From Bacteroidales bacterium (lineage in GTDB: Bacteria; Bacteroidota; Bacteroidia; Bacteroidales; UBA4181), in contig JAITTD010000063.1 of assembly GCA_031287245.1 (NCBI GenBank), positions 1-6,265 of the forward strand: a stretch of DNA of 6,265 nt. The letters run 5' to 3'. The translations under genes and the position numbers were made by a program. This document shows, one piece after another, positions 1 through 5,907 of this stretch (the stretch's first letter is position 1; each line of letters begins with the position of its first letter). The notes beneath the pieces were generated by a model, which was given only the letters and a program-made list of their open reading frames with translations, had not been told where the DNA came from and searched no databases.

Positions 1-47
1 TTCTTTATTTTTCCTGTGCTCCCGGTCCCAAGTCAGCGGTTATTTTA

Positions 48-368
48 TAAAAACAGAAAGCGTGGGACTGTATCTTTATCTGCCACTAAGGTACGACCAA
101 GCACCTCTCCACGCAAATAAGTATAGCCCACGCAACGCGTGAGCGTTCACTTATCAGGCTTGCGTGGATTAAAAATTGGTCGTTTTTAGTGGCAAGACTA
201 AAGCTAACGCTTTTCTATCTATCTCAATTTCTTTACTTTATTTATTCATCTACTATTAATCATTTTAATTTACAGCGAATTACGCAACGACACTTCGTCT
301 TTGCTCTGTTTGTTTGTTATTAATTAACTAATTTACAGTACATTGCTAAAATTGATGCGCTACGCTTT
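48..368 (-). ncRNA. candidate leftward non-coding RNA or structured leader
   Basis: No open reading frame of useful length exists here on either strand, yet a strong-looking leftward promoter (374-409) fires into it. With a start about 7 nt after the -7 box, RNA would begin near 368. About 150 nt later it would enter the nested inverted repeat (216 down to 55), whose outermost arm ACGCTTTCT is followed on the minus strand by GTTTTTAT, resembling an intrinsic terminator end. The transcript would be about 320 nt. Alternatives are a long 5' leader of a leftward gene beyond position 1, or a mobile-element remnant. A hairpin broken by internal loops also recalls 6S RNA, but I see no diagnostic 6S sequence. 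The ends are inferred and the RNA itself is a hypothesis. Confidence 0.3.
55..216. repeat. large nested imperfect inverted repeat, about 160 bp
   Basis: Arms pair in six blocks: 55-63 with 207-216 (one extra T on the right), TGCCACTAA 81-89 with 186-194, ACGACCAA 93-100 with 176-183, CCACGCAA 109-116 with 160-167, ATAAGT 117-122 with 149-154, and an apical CACGC-AAC-GCGTG hairpin at 129-141. Between the second and third arms from the inside lies a symmetrical 8-by-8 unpaired stretch (101-108 against 168-175). A 5-nt bulge sits at 155-159. Perfect arms separated by mismatched loops suggest a folded RNA or a decayed palindromic element rather than a simple terminator. No transposase or flanking target duplication is visible. 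The pairing is read directly; its role is unknown. Confidence 0.75.
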
Positions 369-373
369 TCAAG

Positions 374-409
374 ACAAAAGTAGATGAAAAGTTTCAGATT
401 TCCAAGCGC
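374..409 (-). promoter_or_regulatory. leftward housekeeping-type promoter, inverted copy of the galM promoter
   Basis: On the minus strand a -7 box TACTTTTG lies at 382-375 and a -33 TTG at 405-403, with a 20-bp gap, fitting the Bacteroidetes primary-sigma consensus. From 409 down to 374 the sequence equals 1462-1497 on the plus strand at 34 of 36 positions; the mismatches are at 400 and 391. The match covers both boxes and the whole spacer, far more than two promoters would share by consensus alone. It points toward the gene-free region 1-370. Confidence 0.7.
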
Positions 410-436
410 TACGTTATTTTTCTCGAATATCTGCAA

Positions 437-448
437 AGAATAAATTCT
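437..448. repeat. short perfect palindrome upstream of the sigma-54-like site
   Basis: AGAATAAATTCT is a perfect 12-bp palindrome centred about 19 bp before the GG of the sigma-54-like element at 459-475. It could be an operator, but A/T-rich palindromes of this size arise by chance. Confidence 0.25.
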
Positions 449-458
449 CAATTTAATT

Positions 459-475
459 TTGGCATAGATTTTGCC
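459..475 (+). promoter_or_regulatory. sigma-54-like promoter for the EamA transporter
   Basis: TTGGCATAGATTTTGCC matches the RpoN consensus YTGGCACGRNNNTTGCW at 11 of 14 defined positions, including the invariant GG (461-462) and GC (473-474) at correct spacing. If C474 is -12, transcription starts near 486, only about 7 nt before the ATG at 493. A housekeeping reading fails: the TA and TTTG parts of TAGATTTTG are one base too far apart and there is no TTG about 20 bp upstream. The call is weaker than for 5588-5604, and the very short leader is odd. Confidence 0.4.
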
Positions 476-492
476 GCTTTTTATCATTAGTG

Positions 493-1413
493 ATGAATGA
501 AAAATTAAAAGGGCACATCACCATCTTGTGTGCCTCCATTATGTTTGGAGTTAACATCCCCATTTCCAAGAGCCTGCTGGAAGCGATAGGTCCTTTTGGC
601 TGGTCGTTTACGAGGGCATCCTTTGCTTGTTCGTGTTTTTGGATTGTATCACTGTTGATGCCCCGCGAGCGGCTTCATTGCAAGAAAGATTTCTGGATGC
701 TTCTGGTTTGCGCCCTTTTCGGGATGGTGTTCAACCAATTGTGCTTTGTGGTGGGCTTGGCGTCCACTTCGTCCATTGATGCCTCCATCATTGCTACGAT
801 AGTGCCTGTGCTGGTGATGCTCATCGCTGCCGTTGTGCTGAAAGAGCCTATCACACACATGAAAGTAGCCGGAGTGCTCATTGGTGCTACCGGTGCGTTG
901 TTGTTGGTGCTGTCGGGTGCCCATAACGCTGTCGGGGCTAAAAGCCTGCGCGGCGACCTGTTCTGCATGGGCAGCAGTTTGTCGTATGCCATCTATTTGG
1001 TCGTATCCAAGCCCTTGGCGCAGCGCTATTCGGCTATCACTGTGATGAAATGGACCTTCCTTTTTTCCTCCTGTTTTCTTTTACCCACCAGTTTCATTGA
1101 CTTGTTGCGACTAAGCCCTGCCATCTGTGATACGCAACTGAGCCTGCAAGTGTCCTATTCACTCATACTCGGTACCTTTGTGCCTTATCTGTTAGTTCCG
1201 ATGGCGCTGAAAAAACTGCGCCCCACCACTATCAGCATGTATAACTATGTGCAGCCCCTGGTGGCATCCTTGCTGGCTGTTCTTGTGCTTCACGACAGTT
1301 TCACATGGGTGAAATGTCTCGCCGCAGTGTTGGTGTTTGCCGGTGTATATGTGGTCAACAAAAGCAAGTCAAGGGCACAAATGGAAGCAGAAAAAAGAGT
1401 CAATGATAAATGA
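493..1413 (+). CDS. EamA-family (drug/metabolite transporter superfamily) permease
   Basis: This is a 306-residue inner-membrane protein made of two EamA repeats (about residues 8-142 and 152-290), giving the usual ten membrane helices and normal family length. Typical signs are the first helix with a short polar start and FGVNIP, the ATIVPVLVMLIAAVVLKEP stretch ending repeat 1, and the second-repeat ending with STISMYNY-like VQPLVASLLAVLVL followed by a last helix and a basic cytoplasmic tail. Family members export amino acids, metabolites or drugs; the substrate cannot be read from sequence. I chose ATG 493 over the GTG at 490 directly before it. It stands alone: the next gene has its own promoter. 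A sigma-54-like element lies just upstream. Codons look somewhat more G/C-rich than in the cluster that follows. Confidence 0.9.
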   Translation: MNEKLKGHITILCASIMFGVNIPISKSLLEAIGPFGWSFTRASFACSCFWIVSLLMPRERLHCKKDFWMLLVCALFGMVFNQLCFVVGLASTSSIDASIIATIVPVLVMLIAAVVLKEPITHMKVAGVLIGATGALLLVLSGAHNAVGAKSLRGDLFCMGSSLSYAIYLVVSKPLAQRYSAITVMKWTFLFSSCFLLPTSFIDLLRLSPAICDTQLSLQVSYSLILGTFVPYLLVPMALKKLRPTTISMYNYVQPLVASLLAVLVLHDSFTWVKCLAAVLVFAGVYVVNKSKSRAQMEAEKRVNDK

Positions 1414-1414
1414 T

Positions 1415-1449
1415 AACCATTGTATAACAACCATATAAACACATATAAC
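1415..1449 (+). repeat. helically spaced TATAAC motifs upstream of galM
   Basis: TATAAC at 1423, TATAAA at 1434 and TATAAC at 1444 recur every 10-11 bp. The two flanking 14-mers at 1415-1428 and 1426-1439 each match AACAACYGTATAAC, the motif repeated at 5743 and 5764, at 12 of 14 positions. They sit just upstream of the galM promoter, where an activator could bind. Low-complexity A/T sequence is the alternative. Confidence 0.4.
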
Positions 1450-1461
1450 TTTTTTTGTCAC

Positions 1462-1497
1462 GCGCTTGGATATCTGAAATTTTTCATCTACTTTTGT
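1462..1497 (+). promoter_or_regulatory. Bacteroidetes-type promoter of the galM-coaX-TPR-lptC cluster
   Basis: A -33 TTG at 1466-1468 and a -7 box TACTTTTG at 1489-1496 are 20 bp apart, so transcription should begin near 1503 and leave a leader of about 44 nt before ATG 1547. The GTG at 1496 lies inside the -7 box and so cannot be the galM start. The whole element is repeated in inverse orientation at 374-409. Confidence 0.75.
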
Positions 1498-1546
1498 GCC
1501 ATCAATAAATTTGAATCCTCTATTGAGTAGTAAAAATTATCAAACG

Positions 1547-2701
1547 ATGAAAACACAAAGGAATTATTCGGTTTTAGGGCTGACAGCAGTCTTGTTTATG
1601 AGCCTGTCCTGCGGGAGCAGCAAACAGCCACAGGCAGGTATTGAGAAGTCCGATTTCGGGCAGTTGAACGGGCAATCGGTAGAACTCTACACTTTGACCA
1701 ACCATCAGGGCGCCATATTGAAAGTAGCGACCTACGGCGGAACCATCACAGAATTGCACGTTCCCGACAAAAACGGAAAAATGGACGATGTCGTGCTCGG
1801 GTTTGAAAATTTAGACGGATACACCAGTCCGGCGTATGAACTCAGCAATCCCAATTTTGGCGGATTGATAGGGCGTTACGGCAACCGCATAGCCAAAGGC
1901 AAATTCACGCTGAACGATGTGGAATACACCTTAGCCACCAACAACGGAGAAAATCATCTGCATGGCGGCAATAAAGGCTTCAATCGTGTGGTGTGGGCAG
2001 CCAAACCCATCCCCGGCGAGAAGGAAAATGCGATCGAACTCACCTACACCGCTAAGGACATGGAAGAAGGCTATCCGGGCAACCTGAAAGTGACGGTAGT
2101 TTACACTTTGACGGATAACAACGAACTGAAAATAGATTATAGCGCCATAACGGACAAGGCAACTCCCTGTAACCTTACCAATCACAGTTATTTCAATCTG
2201 TCTGCCGGCGCACAACCCACCATTGCAGCACACGAAGTAACCATTTTGGCAGACCAATACACTGAAGTGGATAGCGGCTTAATCCCAACCGGCAATTTGC
2301 CCGAAGTGAAAGGAACTCCGATGGATTTCACCACTCCGCACAAAGTAGGCGAAAGAATAGAAGACGCTTTTGAACAGTTGAAAACAGGCGGAGGATACGA
2401 CCATAACTGGGTGCTTCGCAACAACAGCGGTTCCTTGAAACTCGCCGCAACCGTATATGACGCACAAAGCGGACGTTTTATGGAAGTGCTGACCACCGAG
2501 CCGGGTGTACAATTCTATACCGGCAATTTTCTTGACGCTACACTTACCGGTAAGGGCACCACTTATGTGAAACGCGGCGGACTATGTTTGGAAACCCAGC
2601 ATTTCCCCGATTCTCCGAATCAGCCGACCTTCCCGACAACGATTTTACAGCCCGGCGACACTTACCATACGCAAACCATCTACCAATTTTCGATAAAATA
2701 G
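1547..2701 (+). CDS. galM: aldose 1-epimerase (galactose mutarotase), probably exported
   Basis: It interconverts alpha and beta anomers of hexoses such as galactose and glucose. The 384-residue product carries the family's key residues with the spacing of Lactococcus GalM: GRYGNRI (Arg114), NHLHGG (His139), NHSYFNL (His213, general acid), YDHNW (Asp285) and LETQHFPD (Glu349, catalytic base). The first 21 residues form a basic start, a hydrophobic stretch and SLSC. Cys22 suggests a lipoprotein, although Leu at -2 rather than -3 makes the lipobox atypical; periplasmic location is likely either way. The longer frame from GTG 1496 adds 17 residues but starts inside the promoter, so ATG 1547 is preferred. 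Exported mutarotases fit the glycan-feeding habit of Bacteroidetes. It is the first gene of the cluster; coaX follows after 6 bases in the same reading frame. Confidence 0.93.
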   Translation: MKTQRNYSVLGLTAVLFMSLSCGSSKQPQAGIEKSDFGQLNGQSVELYTLTNHQGAILKVATYGGTITELHVPDKNGKMDDVVLGFENLDGYTSPAYELSNPNFGGLIGRYGNRIAKGKFTLNDVEYTLATNNGENHLHGGNKGFNRVVWAAKPIPGEKENAIELTYTAKDMEEGYPGNLKVTVVYTLTDNNELKIDYSAITDKATPCNLTNHSYFNLSAGAQPTIAAHEVTILADQYTEVDSGLIPTGNLPEVKGTPMDFTTPHKVGERIEDAFEQLKTGGGYDHNWVLRNNSGSLKLAATVYDAQSGRFMEVLTTEPGVQFYTGNFLDATLTGKGTTYVKRGGLCLETQHFPDSPNQPTFPTTILQPGDTYHTQTIYQFSIK

Positions 2702-2707
2702 GGCATT

Positions 2708-3439
2708 TTGGCGGTCATTTGCATAGATGCGGGCAACAGTTTTGTAAAAGTAGCATTGATGCAGCAATCGACAGTGCTGTCGCAGGCTGTCATTCCGGTG
2801 GACGATACTGCGCAATTGCAGGAATATATTGAATCTTTGCCTGTTGCCGATGGCGCTATGCTGTCAACGGTGAGCCAACCGGCAGAAAAAATGCGCAACT
2901 GGCTTCTGCCAAAGGTTCCGCTGTGCATGGAATTGACGCATCACACGCCATTGCCTATTGTCAACACCTACCGGACGCCAGAAACATTGGGAAAAGACCG
3001 TATTGCCGCTGTTGCAGGAGCGTTTGCCCTCTACTCAGGGAAAAACGTACTTATCATAGACGCCGGCACTGCACTGACTATCGATTTTCTTGACAAGCAA
3101 AAAAAATATCGCGGCGGAAATATTTCGCCGGGTTTGATGATGCGTTTTCAAGCGTTGCACGATTATACCGAAAAATTACCATTATTGGCGCCTGCTGCTC
3201 ACAGTCATCTTCTTGGCGATTCGACAGAGTCGGCAATCACAGCCGGAATACTGAATGGCATCATTTTTGAGATAGAACAGTATATCAATCATTTTCAAGA
3301 AAATTATCCTGAAATAATATGCGTAATAACAGGTGGTGATACGATTTTTTTGGAAGATAAATTAAAAAAACGTATTTTTGCGGAACCAAATTTGGTGCTT
3401 ATAGGTTTAGAAAATATTTTCAATTTTAATTTAAAGTAA
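2708..3439 (+). CDS. coaX: type III pantothenate kinase, TTG start
   Basis: It phosphorylates pantothenate, the first step of coenzyme A synthesis, in the cytoplasm. The 243 residues match normal CoaX length and carry all the signatures: N-terminal phosphate-binding DAGNS (Asp7), TPETLGKDR with the expected catalytic Asp97, DAGTALTID (from Asp118), GGNISPG (136-142) and a late VITGGD. CoaX belongs to the ASKHA fold and needs a monovalent cation. The start is TTG 2708. The only in-frame alternative after the galM stop is ATT 2705, and the next ATG (2759) would delete DAGNS. The frame is the same as galM's, separated by one TAG (2699-2701) and two codons, so stop readthrough would create a GalM-CoaX fusion. 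Translation is probably coupled to galM. Confidence 0.93.
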   Translation: MAVICIDAGNSFVKVALMQQSTVLSQAVIPVDDTAQLQEYIESLPVADGAMLSTVSQPAEKMRNWLLPKVPLCMELTHHTPLPIVNTYRTPETLGKDRIAAVAGAFALYSGKNVLIIDAGTALTIDFLDKQKKYRGGNISPGLMMRFQALHDYTEKLPLLAPAAHSHLLGDSTESAITAGILNGIIFEIEQYINHFQENYPEIICVITGGDTIFLEDKLKKRIFAEPNLVLIGLENIFNFNLK

Positions 3440-3442
3440 AAC

Positions 3443-3457
3443 GTTGGGATGTCCAAC
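3443..3457. other. small hairpin between coaX and the TPR gene
   Basis: GTTGG-GATGT-CCAAC forms a perfect 5-bp stem in the 44-bp gap. No T-run follows, so it is unlikely to terminate. It may be an RNA-processing site or chance. Confidence 0.25.
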
Positions 3458-3483
3458 TTGTTATGATTTAAAGCGTTGTTATC

Positions 3484-4818
3484 ATGAAAAAAGTTATTTA
3501 TCAATTAATAGCGGGAGTTGCCGGATTATTATTTCTGGCGCCGACAAATGCACAAACAGGGGTTGCCTCCAACTCCAAATACGGTCATGGGGCGGATAGT
3601 GTAGAATGTGTAAAGTGTTTATCCCTTTACCAGCAGGATTACAAGAACAATAACTATGCAGATGCCATTGTTTACTGGCGAAAGGTTTTCAAAGATTGTC
3701 CGAAATCATCGGTAAACAACGTGCCGAGAGGAATTGCCATGTACCAGTATTTCATATCAAGAGAATTGAACCCGAACACAAAAAGTGCACTGGTTGATAC
3801 CTTGATGATGGTTTATGAAGAAGGCATCGCATCCCGTCCTCAAAAAAAGGGAGAATATCTGGCGGCGATGGCACAGGATATGCAAAAATATCTTGAAAAC
3901 ACACCCGCCACACAGAAAAAAATCCTGAAAGTATTGGAAGGAAGCATTGTTAACGATAAAGAAAATACGCTTCCGGTCACTTACGCCAATTACATGAAAA
4001 TATGTATCGACCTCAACGGTTCGGGGGATTTGAGTGATGAAGACTTGCTCGACAATTACACCAAAGTAAGCGATTGGCTGAGCGCAGCCATCAGAAAAAC
4101 GTCCAACGAAGAATTAGCCAAAGCCCGTGATATGATTGATGACGGTTTTGCCCGCAGTCCTGCTGCCAATTGCGAAAATCTCGCCAAAATTTATGGACCG
4201 AAATTCGAGAGCAGCAAAAATGACTTGGAGTTCCTGAAAAAGTTGACTCGTCTGCTGAACCGCAATGAATGTACCAATGGCAAACTTTTTGAACAGGCTT
4301 CGGAAAAGCAATTTGAGTTAGACCCATCGGCTGCATCTGCTTTCAATATGGCAATACTGTTTCTCAAAAAGGAAAATTTCGCCAAAGCGATTGAGTATTT
4401 CGACAACGCTATTGAACACGAAACCAACCCTTTGGAGAATGCTAAGTATCTGTGTCAGAAAGGACAAATTCTTCTGTCTAAATTCAATAAATATGTCGAT
4501 GCGAAAAAATGCGCCATAGAAGCTGCCAAATTGCGTCCCAACTGGGGCGAACCTTACGTCTTACTGGCAAATGTGTATGCACAAGCCAAATGCGGCGATG
4601 ATGAGTTTGAAAAAGCACAGGTTTATTGGGTGGTAGTGGACAAATTGATCAAGGCAAAAACGGTGGACACTGAGTATGCAGAGCGCGTCAATGGCTCTAT
4701 CAAATCATATACCCAGTATTTTCCCAAAAAAGAGGAAGCCTTCTTCCGGAATATCACTGATGGCACCTCTGTTTCTGTTGAATGTTGGGTAAATGAAACG
4801 ACAAAAGCTCGCTGGTAA
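3484..4818 (+). CDS. secreted TPR-repeat protein of the coaX-lptC locus
   Basis: The 444-residue product has a clear signal peptide (MKK start, hydrophobic core, cleavage likely after TNA at residue 23), so it acts in the periplasm or at the outer membrane. TPR-like helical pairs are seen near residues 45-75 (QQDYKNNNYADAIVYWRKVF) and most clearly 284-317 (SAFNMAILFLKKENFAKAIEYFDNAI), with further helices to about 410. A CxxC (Cys42, Cys45) follows the signal region, and ten cysteines remain in the mature part. Residues 176-187 (DLNGSGDLSDED) fit an EF-hand calcium loop. TPRs mediate protein contacts. Its reading frame overlaps lptC, so a role in envelope or LPS-transport assembly is a fair inference, not shown. 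Start ATG 3484 places the signal peptide exactly at the N-terminus. Confidence 0.8.
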   Translation: MKKVIYQLIAGVAGLLFLAPTNAQTGVASNSKYGHGADSVECVKCLSLYQQDYKNNNYADAIVYWRKVFKDCPKSSVNNVPRGIAMYQYFISRELNPNTKSALVDTLMMVYEEGIASRPQKKGEYLAAMAQDMQKYLENTPATQKKILKVLEGSIVNDKENTLPVTYANYMKICIDLNGSGDLSDEDLLDNYTKVSDWLSAAIRKTSNEELAKARDMIDDGFARSPAANCENLAKIYGPKFESSKNDLEFLKKLTRLLNRNECTNGKLFEQASEKQFELDPSAASAFNMAILFLKKENFAKAIEYFDNAIEHETNPLENAKYLCQKGQILLSKFNKYVDAKKCAIEAAKLRPNWGEPYVLLANVYAQAKCGDDEFEKAQVYWVVVDKLIKAKTVDTEYAERVNGSIKSYTQYFPKKEEAFFRNITDGTSVSVECWVNETTKARW

Positions 4819-5368
4819 ACTTTTTCTGCTGCTTTGCCTCTTTGCAGGAATGGTTGCCTGTTCCAATGATATGCAGGTCATCCAAAGAATTGTCAATCCG
4901 GACGAAGAGCCTGATTTGACGGCATTTCAGGTCAAGATGGATTATTCCGATTCTGCCATTTTGCAAATGCATCTTGAAACGCCTCTGATAAAACAATTTA
5001 CAGGCGAAAAAAACCCGCGGGACAGTTTTCCGAACGGTTTGCACGTGTGGATGTACGAAAAAAACGGAACTTTAAACGCAGAAATACGTGCCAACTGGGC
5101 TTTGCACGATAATACCAAGAAACTTTGGGAAGCCCGAAACAATGTGGTCATCACCCGTTCGAATGGCGAATCATTGGAAAGCGAACAAATGTTTTGGGAT
5201 GAGGCGAAAGGCATTGTCTATTCCACCAAAGTCACTAAATACACATCGGAAACAGGTACTACCACTACCGGGCGCAACGGTATGTGGGCTAAACAGGATT
5301 TTTCGGAATGGAAAATGTTCAACGGAAATGGTACCTTGGTATTCAACGATGAAGTTACTGCCCCATAA
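4793..5368 (+). CDS. lptC: LPS export lipoprotein LptC
   Basis: LptC is the periplasmic link that takes lipopolysaccharide from the LptBFG ABC transporter to LptA. The 191-residue length is typical. The N-terminus has basic residues, a leucine-rich segment and VACSND, so Cys23 is the likely lipidated residue (Met at -3 is unusual). The body shows the LptC beta-jellyroll pattern: repeated short strands with LNAEIRANWALHDN (94-107), LWEARNNVVITRSNGESLES (111-130), a strand with MFWDEAKGIVYSTKVTKYTS, then GRNGMWAKQDFSEWKMFNGNG near the end. Its ATG lies 26 bases inside the end of the TPR gene in another frame, indicating translational coupling. It is the last gene of the cluster; no intrinsic terminator is evident after it. 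Confidence 0.88.
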   Translation: MKRQKLAGKLFLLLCLFAGMVACSNDMQVIQRIVNPDEEPDLTAFQVKMDYSDSAILQMHLETPLIKQFTGEKNPRDSFPNGLHVWMYEKNGTLNAEIRANWALHDNTKKLWEARNNVVITRSNGESLESEQMFWDEAKGIVYSTKVTKYTSETGTTTTGRNGMWAKQDFSEWKMFNGNGTLVFNDEVTAP

Positions 5369-5438
5369 TCATAGACTTTTAGCCTTTGTTTTAGGTTTCG
5401 GGTTTGATTTGTTAAAAAAGCATAAAAAAACAAAAATA

Positions 5439-5469
5439 TTTGTTGTGTTAAAAAAATAACTTATATTTG
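5439..5469 (+). promoter_or_regulatory. consensus Bacteroidetes housekeeping promoter after lptC
   Basis: TTTG at 5439-5442 and TATATTTG at 5462-5469 are separated by 19 bp, an exact -33/-7 match. Transcription would begin near 5476. It does not face a convincing gene directly. It could give a long (about 520 nt) leader for the receptor gene at 5998, a small RNA, or a transcript for a 40-codon frame at 5523-5645. Confidence 0.65.
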
Positions 5470-5556
5470 CACCTCTTTTAAAAGACCAAATGAGATAAAA
5501 TTCATTCAACAAAGTGACTGTGATGATGCAAAAAATGTTCATAAATAATTATCCTG

Positions 5557-5579
5557 AATCCCCAATAAAATTAGGGATT
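5557..5579. repeat. 23-bp dyad just upstream of the sigma-54 promoter
   Basis: AATCCC-C-AAT-AAA-ATT-A-GGGATT: nine of ten arm positions pair around a 3-nt centre. No T-run follows, so it does not look like an intrinsic terminator for the RNA from 5439-5469. Its centre lies about 22 bp before the -24 GG, a plausible operator position. As RNA it could form an attenuating hairpin. Confidence 0.5.
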
Positions 5580-5587
5580 AGCGAAGT

Positions 5588-5604
5588 TTGGCACGATTTT
5601 TGCA
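5588..5604 (+). promoter_or_regulatory. full-consensus sigma-54 (RpoN) promoter
   Basis: TTGGCACGATTTTTGCA fits YTGGCACGRNNNTTGCW at every position, with GG at 5590-5591 and GC at 5602-5603. With C5603 as -12, transcription starts near 5615 and gives a leader of about 383 nt before the receptor gene. Sigma-54 promoters need an ATP-driven enhancer-binding activator, so the gene would be silent without its signal. No activator gene is in the window. Confidence 0.75.
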
Positions 5605-5618
5605 CACACACACACACA
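5603..5618. repeat. (CA)8 dinucleotide tract at the sigma-54 promoter
   Basis: Eight CA units start within the -12 element and run through the predicted start (about 5615). Such tracts can change length by slippage. This one would alter the initially transcribed sequence but not the -24/-12 spacing. Confidence 0.7.
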
Positions 5619-5689
5619 TCTTACGTCATGTACGCCCGCGCGTAATATACAATTCTTTTTCCGAAATTCATCTATCGCAACAAAAAAAC

Positions 5690-5739
5690 TGTTACAAATT
5701 GTTACAGGTAGTTATACGTTGTTACAAATTGTTCGTTTG
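5690..5739. repeat. five-unit 10-bp phased WGTTAYA array
   Basis: Units begin at 5690 (TGTTACA), 5700 (TGTTACA), 5710 (AGTTATA), 5720 (TGTTACA) and 5730 (TGTTCGT), exactly 10 bp apart, all with GTT at the same place. A 14-bp stretch at 5690-5703 recurs at 5720-5733. One-turn spacing puts every copy on one face of the helix, as in an operator for a cooperatively binding protein. Confidence 0.7.
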
Positions 5740-5742
5740 TTC

Positions 5743-5787
5743 AACAACCGTATAACTATTCATAACAACTGTATAACCATATATAAC
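5743..5787. repeat. TATAAC direct repeats, 21 and 10 bp apart
   Basis: AACAACYGTATAAC occurs at 5743-5756 and 5764-5777, 21 bp apart (two helical turns), followed by a third TATAAC at 5782-5787. The motif is the inverse of the GTTATA unit at 5711, so these copies face the preceding array. Similar motifs lie upstream of galM at 1415-1449. Confidence 0.6.
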
Positions 5788-5845
5788 TTAATAAATAAAT
5801 TCCCTGCCTATGGATAAATAAAAAATCAAAAAACCACGGCATGAG

Positions 5846-5858
5846 TGAACAAGGTTCA
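5846..5858. other. small hairpin in the receptor leader
   Basis: TGAAC-AAG-GTTCA is a perfect 5-bp stem with a 3-nt loop in the transcribed leader. Its role is unknown and it may be chance. Confidence 0.25.
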
Positions 5859-5907
5859 TGAAGCCAAATGAAGGGATGCTTGTAATCTTTGTGATTTTCT
5901 TGTTTAC

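Noticed and set aside
176..192. TTGGTCGTTTTTAGTGG as a sigma-54 site
   Set aside because: It has the GG but lacks GC at the required distance; it is explained as an arm of the inverted repeat.
266..338. TAATTTACAG direct repeat (266-275 and 329-338)
   Set aside because: A 10-bp A/T-rich repeat 63 bp apart without further structure; easily chance, and no integrase or att context.
1496..1546. GTG-started N-terminal extension of galM
   Set aside because: The GTG is part of the -7 box and the extension would bury the signal peptide; ATG 1547 fits better.
2584..2832. 82-residue plus-strand frame across the galM-coaX junction
   Set aside because: Out-of-frame shadow of two well-supported genes.
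5088..5459. 123-residue frame overlapping lptC
   Set aside because: Shadow frame within lptC that runs into the following promoter; no family features.
5523..5645. 40-codon plus-strand frame starting ATG ATG
   Set aside because: It runs through the dyad, the sigma-54 promoter and the CA tract, so its residues are dictated by those signals; no recognisable family. Kept only as a possible leader peptide in a finding.
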